Source: Mermis nigrescens (taxonomy: Eukaryota; Nematoda; Enoplea; Mermithida; Mermithidae). From it: a stretch of DNA of 64,000 nt. Below the pieces are notes generated by a model. That model was not told the origin of the DNA, ran no database searches, and saw nothing but the letters and a program-made list of their open reading frames with translations. Position numbers and translations under genes: made by a program. Within the stretch, counting starts at the first letter, position 1, and every line of letters begins with the position of its first letter. Of the stretch, positions 11,691 to 26,600 are shown piece after piece. The DNA is taken from the NCBI GenBank assembly GCA_036768485.1, contig JAVLUZ010000504.1:1-64000 (forward strand), read 5' to 3'.

Positions 11691-14600
11691 GTAGTAGTAG
11701 TAGTAGTAGCTACTGTTGTAGAAAAGTTATTTTCGGAGAATATGTGTTCGATTCGTTAGATAATTTTGGTTTTTTTCTGTTAGCACTCGTGAAGAAGTGG
11801 AAGATTTCGAACTACCATCCGACGTACCGTACAAAAAGCCTGCGTGGACAACTCAGTGTATTCCAGATGCGGATTATTTTTTGGAGGTCCTAAAGGAAGG
11901 TTGTATAATCGATAAATTCGATCTAAGTCAAAGACCTAATTACGTTTTTGGCCGGCAACAAGATTGCCACCTTCAACTGGAGCATCCAAGCATATCGCGT
12001 TATCATGTTGTTTTACAATACAGGTAAGCATATGTGTAAGAGGGAGATGGGGATCCCTCACCCTAAGTTGGTTGTCCCCCATTTCCCAAAGCCAGAAAAA
12101 TGTTGACCCTCCCCCGATTTTTGGAAAAAATTGAGTTTTTGGACGTTTTTAAGTGTTTTTTGATCGTTTTTGGGTGTTTTCAGGCCGTTTTTGGCAGAAA
12201 TTGGAAGTCATTTGTATATTCCCTGAAATGGCCAGGACCTCCAACCAAAATTTCGAGCCGTTATTCGTATGCAGGAAAAAGAAAACTCAAGCATACTACA
12301 CTTTTTCGACATTTATTTCAATTATTCGGCCATCTGTTTCGTAAACAATTGACCATGTTATGATTAGGAAGATCGGAAATAAGCAGAAAGACGAAATCGG
12401 TTGGTATTTGTACGATTTGGGCAGCACTCATGGTTCCTTTCTCAACAAACAACGATTGCCCGCTCATATGCATATTCGTTTTAAAGTTGGTCACGTTTTG
12501 AAATTGGGCGGCAGTTCGCGTCTACTCATCTTACAGGGACCAGAAACGTAATTTTATGATTATGCCATTTAAATATTTATCAATTTATACATGAGTACTT
12601 GCGACTGTAATTTTTCTTTCTGTTTCCTGGCTCAACTGCCACGATAGGCAGATATTTGGTATAATATTGCATTTCACGCTTTGAAAAAGTTATTCGGATT
12701 TCTAAAATTTCGCGAAATTATCTATATTTTTGTATAAGAACTTTTCTGATAAAAACGTAGAGATTAATTTATTTAATTATTATTTTATTATTTTATTATT
12801 ATTTTATTATATTCATTTATTTATCTCACTCAATTCAAAGATATTCTAAAAGTAATTTATACCATCACGTAGAGAATTGAATGGGCTTTCAGAATCTGTA
12901 TTACACTTCAATCATAAATGAAATGTAAGTAATTAATAATGTTAAAAAGAGTGTGTCGCCAGAACGGCGGCGCCAAATTGTACCATTCCTATGGAGTTCT
13001 TTCAAGTTTCCGGTATTTTTCATATTTTGCCTTCGATGCTTTATTTACTATAGATCAGATCAGCAATTTTAGTCTATTTCGTACTTTATCAATTCACTCT
13101 GAAAGAAAGCTCAAATATTTCTGTCAAAAAGGGACCAGAAGAAGACGCCGAACCGGAGTCTGAGCTAACTGTTACCGAAATAAAGCGAAAGGGCGAGAAG
13201 CAGCGTGCATTGTTAAACCTGGCTAAAATGAAGAACAGCGTACAAGATTTGAAGCGAGAAGACGATTCGGCTCAAAAGAACTCCGAAAAAGGGGCCGAAT
13301 CAGTCGAAACCAGCGACGGTATCGATTGGGGCATGGGTAAGTCTTATACTGACATCATACATGCTCATAGGAATCGGGGTGAGGAGGGTACTCCCACTGA
13401 AGTGTCAGCCAGACAGGTAATGCCTGGCGATTTTGAGCTGACGGAAAGTTTTCTGCGTCATTTTTCAGGAAAAAGCAGTGATAATGTCAAAAAGTTTTTT
13501 ACTTTTATAAGCTTTTTCAGTTAAAAAATCACCCGAAATTGATAGATAAATTTCTATATTTTTGTTTTAAAAGCGATGTCATACACTCAAAATGGACCAA
13601 AAATGCTTTAAAAAATGCGGTATCACACGAAAAAGCGTTTTATAGATTAATGGGGATAAAATTCTGAAGATGATTAATTTTTGGATTTGGAATTTAGTAT
13701 CAGTTCTCGAGGGGTAGTGTAAAGAGTGTAAAAATCTGCGGGTGTATAGACTGATCTTGGTTGCGTTTTTGCCTTCTTGATGTCTGCTTACAACTTCACT
13801 TATCAGTCCCAAGAAATTTTTTCTAATAGAAATGTACTAAGGCTTAAGGGCTACTTTATGCCTACCGGCAAACTTTTTCACACTCAATACCGAGTTAGAT
13901 CTAGGGGTTTAAACTTTATGCTCCATTGGATGATGTGAAAAAACAGGTTTTGTCTAACGCTTCTCTTCCATCTTCTTCGGTAATAAGTCGGGATAAATTG
14001 AATAGAATTAAAATGAAGTACGTTATAAGGGCTACACGTCGCAGCAAACCGTGTTTATAAAAACACAATATTGAGTTATTTACGGGTGTGAAGTTCGAAA
14101 TCAGGGGTGTTAAATGGGCGAAAAAACACGTTTTTTCCTTATTTTGATTGGTAAAGATCTCAAATAGTTTGCGCAACAGCTGTTTCCCACATACAAACGT
14201 ACTAAGATTTGAAGGCTACAAACTGGCCCAAAGCGAATTTCGTTACACTCAATGGGTGGGGACTTAGGTTCAGATTTTTAAAGTTTACAATGTGGTGTTT
14301 GGTGGAAAATACATTCTTGTCCGTTTTTTTGTTCGCCACTTTCTTCGTTTAGAAGTCAGGATAGGTCGAATAGAATGAAAATAAAGTACTTCATAAGGGG
14401 CACACGTCACAGCAAATTGCTTCTATTTACATCAATCTTTAGCTTTTTCAGGAAGTGTTATGTCAAAAATTGGGCGTGTTAAACGTGTTTCTGTCTTGAT
14501 TTTCTTCTGCCAAATTCTCCGGTTATGAGTCTGGTAACTGCAATTGTATTTAAAGGTGTTTTATTTTGTTATCATGAGCATTATAGTAAGCAAACCTGAC

Positions 14601-17600
14601 GTCCATTGATTAGGGCAAACAATCGTTGCGGGCATGGAAGTGTACCTACATGTAGTCTGTTTCATATAAGCTTAGGCGCTTCCTACTGCTTTAAACCAAT
14701 AATTTCTTTGATTGTCTTGAATGCGTCAGTGTATGCTATTTCATTAAATAGGCTTGCAAAGTCGTTCCTAGTTTGTTCTACCTGATTTCTTATAGCTACT
14801 GCATAGCTAACGTTTTTTGGTTCAATAGCTTATTTCAATCTGCAGACCGCAGAATATACGTCGATTTTTTGCATTGCTTAGAAAAACTCTGATTTTTAAG
14901 AGATTTTGCGACTTTAGGCATATACTTAGGTAGCTTTCTCCTAGTTACCTCCTGTTACATCCCTAATAATCCACAACCCCAGGTATATGCGTCTTTTTTG
15001 TTCTATCGGAGCATTTTTTGCCATTGTGCAATATGCTTATACTGATTAAAAGGCATACATGTATTCGCATGTACATGTACGTAAATTTGTTGTAAAAAGA
15101 TTCGTCTTGTTAATTTAATGACTCGCTAATATATAATTTCAATCAGTGTGGTCCGAACATGTAACAGAGGATGGGAGGATCCCTACCCAAAGTTAGTTGT
15201 CCCTTCATCCCCCAATGCCAGAAATTTTTTGACCCTGGCCTCCACCGTTTTTCGGAAAAAAATGAATTTTTCGGTAGAGGTGTTTTCGGCTGTTTTTACC
15301 AAAAATTGGAGGTCATTTACCCCATGCTTCAACGGGGGATGGGAGCATAGCTTCCAAAGGTCGAAAGTTAGGGGGTGAAATGCCCAAATTCGGAATCGCC
15401 AAATTTAGAATTCTAGCCTTTTTCACAAGTCAGATATTAAAAATGATTGAAACATCCGATATAAAATGTTTTAATTTGAAAAACTGCATTTTTTAGTACT
15501 TATATTCAATTCGACTCGTTTTCTCATTTTTACAAGCAAAAAATATAAGAATTCTTCGAAAATTTTGACTTTTCATATCATTTTAATTTCATTCTAAGCA
15601 TTTTATGGATAATGGAATGATGAGAAACGTTTGTGCATTGTTTGTATAGTTATTTTTTATTTTTTTATCCTTCAGTGTATACGAGAACTAGCTAAGTAAC
15701 GTTCAATATACTATTATCTCTGCCTATCTTATATGTAAGTTGTCAAAATATCTGACTTAGAAATTTCCGTCCCCCTAAATTAAGAAGGACAGCTACGCGC
15801 CTGCGACATCGAGCGTGATAATAAATGGCGAAAAAAAATAAAATTAGCCATAGACCGATAGATTAAACCAGCGAAAATCAATCATATTGGATCCGGATCC
15901 GGAAGTTAAAAAAATAGGGTTCTTTTGAGGATTTTCGGTCTATGAAAAACTCAAATTCAGAATCTGTTTCATCAATCATAAATTTACTCAAATTTTCTTC
16001 TATATTTTATTTATGTTCACTCTGTACTTTCATCTTCCGTGTCAAGGTATGGAAAGTTACGGCGAGGCGAATGAGCAAGAGGAAGAAAATGAAGAGCAAG
16101 GAGAGAGTATTGATTTCGAAGACATTCAAAAACGAGAGCAGTTTTATATTGACGATCCAAAAAAGGCGTTAAAAAACTTTTTCGATCGGCAAGATTTCGA
16201 TCTCAATTACGAATATATCGAAAAAGGCACATCGTTCAAACGCCAATGGCATTGTAGGGTTGAGTAAGCTTATTTTTAATTATTTCTCATTCACGTGATG
16301 GCTTTGAGTTTTTGGTGCATTTCTGGCCCGGCCGACATTGTTGATATATCAGAGTGGGCCAAAAATATTTGGCGAGATAAACAATGCATATGTAATTTGC
16401 AATGATTTTTGGCCGTCAGTGACCATAATTTTTCCAATTTTTCCGGCGCCGCGCGCCGGATAATAACTATTAATGACATTTATTAATACTTCTTGGCGAC
16501 CTGGAAGCCATTTTTTGCTCATGGAATAAGTTTCTAAACGATTTCTACAGTAGAAACAGGAAATCAAGCAGTATTTCAATCTTCTAAACGTCCATCTACC
16601 TAAATTGCACAAATTTTTTGGCGTTTCGCGCCGGATTTTCGCTCAAAGTCAAAGAAATTTAATGATTTTTCTGCACAAAATTGTCGAAAATTTCAAACTT
16701 TTTCGAAAAAACACTGCGTTTGAAAGTGATTTTAAGTAAAAGTATACTATTTAAAACGCCAAAAAAACGCTGTTTTGCGCGTGAACAGCAAATTTCTGGA
16801 CCTGTTTATGAGTGTTTTTGGAAAAGCTGGGGTACCGCTCCTCCCTTAGGAAAATTCTAGATTCGTCACTGATACTAAGTGTTTTGATTTGGCTGCGCTC
16901 AGGCCCGTATCCAGGACCCGGTCAAGAGGGGGGGCGGACCCAATATAAATTGGTCTATATCTTGGAAAATTCGTCGGGATGGCTCACAAAAACCGCGTTT
17001 TTCGACGTTCCTCGACATGCTCTATCCATTAAGATCATAAAATCGAACTTTTTTGAAAAAATTTTTCTCACTCAAAAGGCATATAAAAAGCGTCATTTTT
17101 TGGTCGCGCTTGCGCTAAAATGAAGGGAAATACATCATATCCGGCGCGAAGCGCCCAAGATTCGAAGATTTCACGTCGAATACATTCGATTTTTCCATCT
17201 TTTCCTGCATTATCTTACCTCTCAAAATTTTTTTTCAGCCAAGGGGAGCGGCCGCCCTCTGCCCCTCCCCTAAATACCACCCTCGTTAGACTTATCGCAA
17301 AACAATAAATGATTTTTTTTGAAAAAAATATAAAGGGCAACAGAATCGTATTCTTGCTATTGCTTTTTTGGTTTACACTTTTGTAAACATCACTATTCGG
17401 TAACTTGTAACAAAAAGGTGCTAGCTAGTGGTGCTAATTAAAGAATCTCTGCCTGAACGTCAAAAAATGGCCATAAAAGCATCCAAACTGTTGCATATCG
17501 TTCTTAGATTCATAATTTTCAATTTTATTATTCGTTTAGTCCTGTTTTGTGCGTTGCTTTACCATGTTACACTTTAATTGCGCTTTTTTGTATTCTGCAA

Positions 17601-20600
17601 AAAAATGGGTTTACCATGATTCATTAAATTACACGAATTTTGGCAATTTAAAGTACAGTCTAAAATTGGAGGTTAGGTAGTTAGAGCTTTTCTATCAAAT
17701 GATTTAAACCAAATATTTTTTTGAGTCAGGTAGAACAAAAATTACGCGAAAGAGTTCTCGTTTGGGTCATTTTGCGCACGCACTCTAGGCATTGTGCCAT
17801 TTTCTACAGGCGATCTAAAATTAGCCGAAAAAGGTAAATCTGATTTTTTCAATTACAACAATCAAACTACGGAAAGCTTCACTATCGCCCGACTCTCCAA
17901 TTACGCTTATGATTTTAAGCGCTTATAACACGTGAATATCGAATAGTTCATGAAATGTAATTTTTTAATGATTGATTTTAGTTTTTATAATTAATTAACG
18001 CGTCTAATTTTGGCTATCGCCCAAGAATCTAAAATATTCATTTTTAGGCTCCCAATCGAGACTAATACCGGTCGAACTATTTACGCCGAAGTTACTGTCA
18101 GCGGGGGCAAGAAAGAAGCTGCTGCTGCGTGTGCACTGGAAGCCTGTCGTATGCTAGATGCTTACGGCGTCCTGAGAAAATCTAATCAAGGTATGCATCG
18201 AGCGATTTTCGTACTACTATGCAGTTATTCAATAATAGTATCAGTTCTTTCGGTATGATTGATAATGGGTTAACATTGCCTATGTCTAATCATTACCTAT
18301 ACTTTATCATTATGCATGCTTTATCATTGCCTTTGCTTCATTATTGCCTATATTTTACCGTTGCGCCCTCAGGGAGCAAGCTCCGCCTCTTCCGCCTATG
18401 TTATAACATGTGCTATGTCATAACATTGTAACCTAGGGACACAGGAACAGTAAAAAAGTGGTAATAATGTAGCTGTAGTGACCCCGGGTGGGCTGAACGC
18501 GTCCAAGAAATTCTCGAGATTTCCCCCAGAAAATTTTCCCAATGGAATATTTTCTCTCTCCCTGGGCTCCTGGCCCTGGGCTGACGCGCCTCCTCCCCAT
18601 GCCTCATCATTGCCTATCCCTCATCATTGCTCCCTGCGAAAAACCAGGGAGCAAGATTCCGCCCCTTCGCCTATGCTATAACATGGCTTATGTTGTAGCG
18701 TTGTAACCTAGGGACACACGGTATATACGTCAACGTCCTTTGTTACATGTATGTCACATAGGCCGAATAATTCTCGATGATTTTTAAGTTTAAAATCACG
18801 GTTGATTTTTATGTATTCAGCAAAGATTTTTCCTAATGTACAAAGACTTTTAGAGACCGTGTCTGTACATGTACAACGATTTTTTCGGGAATAAAATTAG
18901 TAAAAATGTCAGGAACTTACTGAAATTTCATGTGCTTTGCGTCAGAATAAGTCGTAGATAGTTAACAACGATTTATTCCGTATGTTTTAATATCAGCAAA
19001 AATTAACTTTATGTAGAAGTCAGGAATATCAAGATTTTTCGGCGGTGGTAACCGTGCTATTTTTCTTACAAAGTTTCAGCATTAAATTTAAAAGTTTCAA
19101 TCAGCCAAAATATCTTAGCGCTTCTCAGGTTTACAATAATTTAGCGATTTAAGACAATGCAATCTTATCTCTTAAGCCTAACCTTATTTGAATGTCGTGG
19201 GAAAGATGAGAAAATGGCTTTAAGCCACTTTGGATATTTTATATTTAACAAACTTTTCAGGCAAATATAACCTTATGAATTACATATTTGTCATTAAAAA
19301 CGCGTAGACTAAATGAAAACGGCAAATATACCAGAATTTTTCGATGCTTTGCGCCTTGTTGATAATTTTTGTAATTTTTCTTGTCAGAAACCCTTGAATT
19401 ACCACAGTTCATACACTAACAGAGAAAAAAACATGCGTATTCACGACGTAGAACGCATACTGTACCATATACTGTAACTGCAATTACTATGTGCAAAAGG
19501 TACAACCACTTTTGGGCACCGTCTTTGTACATGTGCAAATGGAATTCGTACAAAATAAAAAAGTGGTTCAAATTGCGTGGTGAGAACTTTTAGGTCATTA
19601 GTTAAATTTTGCATCTTGCTCGTTTAAACTTTCTATGCGTATTTGTATGAAAAGTTATTTAACGCAAGCTTTTTTGTCAATTAGACCCTATTGTTTTATT
19701 TTGCATTGTGTGATCTCGAATAAAAATTTTTTTATCGCTTAAGACCATACATGCAACGGCTCGAAATTGGGGGGTCCCCGGCCATTTTTGGGCGGGGGGG
19801 GGTAAAGATCTCCGATTTCTGGCCAAAAACGGCCAGAAAATTCGATTTTTTCAAAAATCGGGGGAGGGTTAAAAATTTTCTGGCTTTGGGGAGATGGGGG
19901 ACACCGAATTCGGGTGGGGGATCCCCCATCCCCCTTCTTACGCGCATGGTTCATGCAGTGAAATAAATTAAGCAGTTTCTATTAAAAAATCTCCAAATTT
20001 GCGTATCCTTCAGAATTTTCTAGCCCTGTTTCAGATAGCAAAAAACGACCATCGAAAAATTTAAAAGACCAGGACTATTATGATTCCGACGAAGATACGT
20101 ATTTTGACCGCACCAGCGAGTTGGAGAGGAAGCGAAATATGCGTCTTAAACGATCGATTGAATCTGATTCGCAAGTTTCGTATGGCCCTTCAATCAAGTC
20201 GTCTGCGGTAGACACTTACGAGACTTTATTAACGAAATTGAAGGACGTTGAGCAAGAAATTGAAAAGATTAAAGGTCATTTGGCGACATTGAATGCCGAA
20301 CGTGAGTCGCCCGTATTGATTATTTTATCTCCTTCATTCTTGACTATAGAAAATATGTAGATTCGATTCTACAGTAATAATGGTTAAAGTACTGTGCATA
20401 AATTTGATTACCTTTTTACCCAATGAGTGCCTAAGCTATGTACATATTAACATTTGTTTGTATTTTCGATTCGAAAGCCTCTAATGTCTAAAATTAAAAA
20501 AAATTGTACATGAAACAAGGAAGATTGAATTGAAATTTTTAGAGAAGTGTAGGAAATTAATTAATGGATTGTGATAAGTTTTGCGGTATTCCATGTCTGG

Positions 20601-23600
20601 GATCTTTACCGGATTTTCACATTTTCATACAACGAAACATTTTTTATTAAATAAAATTGTATGATGATGATGATCATGATGCGTTATTGATTATATTATA
20701 TTGTTATATTATACATTGATGCGTTCATTCAGGTTCCAAATGACAGACATTTAGTAAAAATTGAAACAGTTCGATTTTTAAGGAATTCTTAGCGTAATCA
20801 ATGCCATGCGTGTATTTATTGCAAAATATCCGCTTTTAATCGATTAGCTGCATAAACAAAATTAAAATGCTGACGTTTTCCTATATCGCAAAATTTTTCT
20901 TGTCCATTGTTGCTATACTGTGTCAGTTAGTGCGCAGAGTGGTTTAGAAGTGTTTTTGGGCATATCGACTCTATCCATCTTACTGTTTCTGGCATAATTA
21001 TTGATCAGTTTAAATGGCAGAACTACTACCTTTATTTAAGTGGGCTGATATAATAAAATTATTACTCTTAAATTATTCAAATATTGACCATGCACTTTTC
21101 CTGTAGGAGGTGTTTCTTAGCACGTTTTATTTTGCTATCTTGCTCGTCTCTTAATTTGAATTAACATTAAAGCTGCCGAAAATTCATAATTCGACAAATT
21201 TTATTGTTTTTGATGCCTAAAGTATATGCATCCGAAAAATACTGCCCGTATGTAGAATTTGCGCAATGGGGACGATACCGAGTTAAATTGGTCTATGTAT
21301 ATCTCGGAAACTTCGCTGGGATAGCTATTAAAAACTGCACTTTCTTACGTTTTTAAATTTGTGTTTTATCTATTGAAATTATAAAATTTGAACTTTTCGG
21401 CTAAAAATTTTCTTTTTCTCAATAGGATGTAAAAAGTGTCGTTTTTTGGTCGCGTTTAAGGCAGAATTGTGGTAAATACTGAAAATTTGATAATTCCATA
21501 GCAAATAGATGCAGTTTTTCATCTTCCCGTGCATTATCCTACATAAAAAAAATTTTTCGGCCAACGGGGAGCTGCCATTGCTTCCTCAATACGGCCTTAT
21601 ATGCATACATACATATCTCAAGTTAATTCATTTCTTATAACGTAGGTATCTTCTTAGTTTTCTCTGAATGTTTTCAATTTTCACGTCTTGATTCCGTAAA
21701 GTATCATGCTACATATATGTGAATCAGTGATGGGTAAGTTTATATATATATTACAAGTGTAATGTGCTAAATATGTACGGGTATGTACATTACGTATCGG
21801 TAAATAAAGTCTATGAGTATGTAGTTATCTTATGCGGATCCCCGTCAAACATGCATAGAATGGGAATTTTGAGGGGTAATTTTAAAATGCCTTTTTGAGC
21901 TCAAAAATTATGGATAAGCGTCAAAAACATTGTTTTTCAGCGTTTCTGTCGATGCTCTAGGTTTCTAAAGAATAGAAACATAAAAAATTTTGAAAAATGA
22001 GAAATTCGAATAAATTAAACAAACTATAGTCAAAAAATGAATATATGACGCGACACTTTTGAATAATTAGATAGGTGAAAATGCTTTAAAAATACCTTTT
22101 CTTCGATTTTTTCGGAAATCGCAAATTCTGGGGTAAGGTAAAAAAAACTTCCGGGGTGAAAACATTTCTGGGGGAACCCTCCAGATCATGTATGGTCCCT
22201 ATCATTTATGTAACGGCTCGAAATCCCGAGAGGGGAGGTCACCGGCCATTTGTAGAGGGAGGGGGATGGATGACTTCCATGTTTTGGCCAAAACGGTCAA
22301 AAAACACCTGTAAACCTTAGGTGGGCAGCGCTAAAGTTCTAGGGGGCTGCAAGATTTTTCAAAAGTCAAAAAAGGGTCTTAAAATGGTGGTATGGCTAAA
22401 AAACACCATTTTTCAACGTTTCTCATGGAGCTCTATTCATTGGCATCAAAAAATTGCGAAAAAAATTTAAAAAAATAAAATTGAATTTTGGGAGGGTATT
22501 CGGTCTTGTGGGGGTATATATTCTCAAAGCCCAAGCCCCCCTGCGTCCACGTGTGCTGGAAACGGCCAAAAATCGCAAGTTTTTCCAAAATCGCGGGGAG
22601 TCAAAAATGTTCTGATTTGGGGGGATGGAGGGGACGACCAACTTTGGGTTGGGGATCCACCTTCCATCTTCCCTGTTAAATGTCTGGTCCCTATAAAAAA
22701 GGCGACCCGGCCATCTCGAAGTTTTACGATTATTATGTACATAGTTGCATGCCAAACTATATGCATCTTACTTAAATGCATACGCCAAATACGAATGCAT
22801 GGTATGGAAGCATACGTGTTCTTGGAGGGCTTGAGGGTTCTGACCCCTCAGAATGGATACTGACTCCTCGCTAAAATGCCTGTGACCCCTAGAATTGTCA
22901 ATTTTCCTAAAAAGAACCGCAGAAATATGTTTTTAAGCGTTCAGGCAACTTTTGACTCAAACTTTTCAAATTTTCGGCACCAAGCGCCATATGTATATTC
23001 ATTTTTGATTATATTTTGTTCAATTAGCACGAATTTCGTCAGACATTTTTAAAATTTCTCTACGTTGTTGTGTTCTAAAAAGAAGTAATATTGACTGAAA
23101 CGCCAAAAACAGTGTTTTGACGCGTACCTATCGTTTTTAGCCCAAAAAGGGCACTTTTTGAAAAACAAATTTCGGCGTTGACTCGCTCCTTCTTCGAATT
23201 CCTATGCTGTAGATGATTCGAATGACGATTCCAGAAATTTCTGACAGAGGTCGGTACCCCGAATCTCCCTAATAATGTCAAAAATTGTTCGAAAAATCCG
23301 CCCTTCTGCTTAACTAGCGGTTTTTTGCCGTCTATCGATAGAGATAATTATTTGTTATCCGGAAAAAGTTGGAAATTTTCGAAAGTTTTCTACGAAAAAG
23401 GCGCAAAGTTAGTGCGAAAATCGGCACTAAGCACTTGCGAAATACTCGAGGAATCGTTGTGTGAACTAAAAATACTTGTTATGTACATCAACTCTTATTC
23501 CGACGTAAAAATAAAGTTTCTAGAACGCCAAAAGTCAGTAAGTGTCATTAATGAGTCGGAAAAATGCGAAAAATCGTCGTAAAAATGGATAAAATCATTG

Positions 23601-26600
23601 AAAAATGCATCATTCTCTATTGCGTCCAAATGTTTTTTGACGACAGGAGCGGCCGCCTCCTACCCCTGCTCCCTCTAAATTCGCGCCTGGATGATTCTGA
23701 TTGATTGAAAAAATGTGCCGAAAAATTTAGTCCATCCGGACGCGTCTTCGGCGGGCGTCGTCTCCGAACGCGACGCGTTGGACGACTACATGATGAATAT
23801 GTCGCGCGGCAAAGACGCGGCCGTCGAAACGAAATTCGAAATTTCGCGTCTGCGTCTGCGATTGGTCGAATTGAACCAATCGGCTTCGCGTTACAAAAAA
23901 TTGGTCGCGTTGGCCAAGCCGTCGGCGACTTTGCCGCCGCTGACGCGCGACTCGACTACTGGACAAATCGCTGGCGGCGAATCGACGTCGAGTAAGGTCA
24001 AAAAATCGACGCCCATTTTGACGGGCAAAATTAAACGCTCTAAAGTGGAAACGCGAGTCGAACGAGGTACGTTTAGAAAAAATTGATTATTGTATCGTAA
24101 GATGACGCGACGCGACTCTACATGATCTTGGAGGGGATGGTTTTCACTCCCTCTAGAAATTCTCCCACCCCGGAATCCGCGATTTTCCACAAATTTCTAT
24201 ACGTAGAAAAGATAAGCGTTTTTAGCTATCTATTTGCTCAAAAGTGTCAAATTTTCGGCGCTTCGCGCCATGAATTCATTTTTGTCTATTTTTCAATTTT
24301 TTGATTTTTCGAAATTTTTTATTCTTTATGCTCTAGAAAGATAGAGCATCGTCAGAAACGCCAAAAATCGATGTTTTTGACGCGTATCTACCATTTTTGG
24401 GCCAAAAAGCATTTCCAAATTTTCAACCCCTTCAGAATTCCCATGCAGGCAATGTCTGTCAACAGCCAATTGATTTTGCATGAATTTGGTTGTCTTTGTG
24501 GGATAGCTTATGGTCCATATAGGTTCCTTACGATTTTCGGTGCTGTGATTATCACGATGAATTCTACAGCATTCGTTGTTTTGATTCAATTCTAAAATTT
24601 AAAAAGAATTATTGAAAATTGAATCTTTCAAAAATTTAAAAACCTAATCGAAAATTATTAAATCCTACTCGTTTCAAATGTTGCGTTTTTCGATTATTTT
24701 TCAATTTTTCGAGTTTTTGTACATTTTTCATTTTTTAAAAAGTCATAGAAAACGTCCTGTTTCCAGCGACTTTTAGTTCAAGAGTGCAACTTCGGCCATA
24801 TTCTTAATTATATTTCAGGAAAGAAGGGAATGGCCCAAATTTTGACAATGTATATTATGCATCCATATTTCATTTCACTTGCTAGAATGACATTTTTCGA
24901 CGTGTCCTGCGTTTTTATATCACATCTGTAACTTTTGGTAATAAAATAAAAATTAAACGATTCGGCGAAAATTTTAGGCATTTTTACTGGTTTTATATAA
25001 CTCGTTTTGCAGCTTTTTATAGAATAAACAATGTAAAAACTTGCATATTATAAAAATCCGGCCGGAAACTATTGATATCTTACCGTTTGAACTCATTTTT
25101 GTGTAAGCAATAAGAAAATGTATGCATTTTTGTCCTTGTAAGCTCAATTTTGCTGATTTCTGAACATAGATAATGCAGTAATTATGCCTGGCAATTTTTA
25201 AAATTACATTTCCATCCATCTGACTTTTTAATAATTTTATTAATAATGATTTTTTTAAGCAGCTGAACCTGCGCCTCAGCCTAAGACCGTGTTTATTGGG
25301 GAAGAAGAAATAGAAGTGGACGATGATGAAGACGCCACTGCGGCTACCTCAGCATTAACCGAAAAATCAATCGATGATAAAGTTTCGTCGGCAGGAAATA
25401 TTCTAGAATTAAAGTTACATCAGCCAAAAGAGCACGCACCTGTTCAAAAGACTGCTCGGGTTGAAAAAACATCTGAGTTACCTGATAGGGTCGAAACGCA
25501 ACCCGTAAGTTAGTAAACTAATGAATTAGTTAATCAATTAATCGATTAGGTAATCAATTAATTACTTAGTTAATTATAGGTCGGCTGACAAAAGGCCCAG
25601 CAAAGGAAATGTTACCACATGTGGGGGTTAGGGGGTATGCTGCCCCTAGAAGTTCGAATACCCCCAGAAACCAAAATACCCCCCCACAGAATCAAGAATT
25701 CCCCCCCTCCCCGAGAATTCAGTTTGATGCCAATGGATAGTAATCGATGAGACACCTTTAAAAATGGTGTTTTTTCGCCATACCACCATTTTAAAGACCA
25801 TTTTTTGACCTTTGAAAAATCTTGCACCCCTTCCCCAGAATTTAGGTGCTGCCCACCCATGGATGTTACCATCGCAAAGTATATGTTTGTGTAGTACAAA
25901 CTAAAAATTCGCCCCGTTTGCTAAATGAATTTCGCTATCAACCGATTATACTCGTAATTTGTCCACTTAATTGTACATTGATCTTAAATTCCTCGAGTAG
26001 CGTTGTCATTTATGTTGTTATTGTATCATAACGAAAGGATGCGGATACATTTTTTAAACCTGACCTCTTTTACCCGAAAAAATGAGAATTATGGAGGACC
26101 ACTTAAATCGGAGCCGCGTGTAATTCCCTTTTTCACTTTAGCCCAGTGGCGGATCCAGGTTTTTCCTAAGGGGGGCGGTGCGGGAACCCTGACTTGGGCG
26201 GGAAAAATTAGCCGTTTTAACCAGAAAATCGCTAAAAATCGGGTAAAAAATCCTCAATTTTGCGCACTATTTTGAGCCAATGGGGAAGGCGGCCGCCCCC
26301 TCCGCCCTCTCCTAAATCTGTTCCTGCTTTAGCCATAAATTAGCCTCCTCTATTTCTGATTTCAATTGGAACTGTAATTTTCTATTGGGCAGGTTAGTGC
26401 ATATGTCAAAATTTTTAGTCTGCCTCTTTAATCTTCGCAAATTTTTAACCCTTTAAGCTCCGTAACGGCGTTTTTTCTTTTTTATCTGGAATACTTGAAT
26501 CAACTCGCGGAAGAGTATGTTAGAATCCAAATTCGCTCGTCAGGAAAGATATCCTTAGGGCTAACAACATGCTTAAGTGCATATAGGGGTGAAAGAGAGG

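Noticed and set aside
23325..23582. 85-residue frame between kanadaptin exons 7 and 8
   Set aside because: Lies in family B/C-like repeat sequence; inclusion would break the phase match between exons 7 and 8, and no family resemblance was seen.
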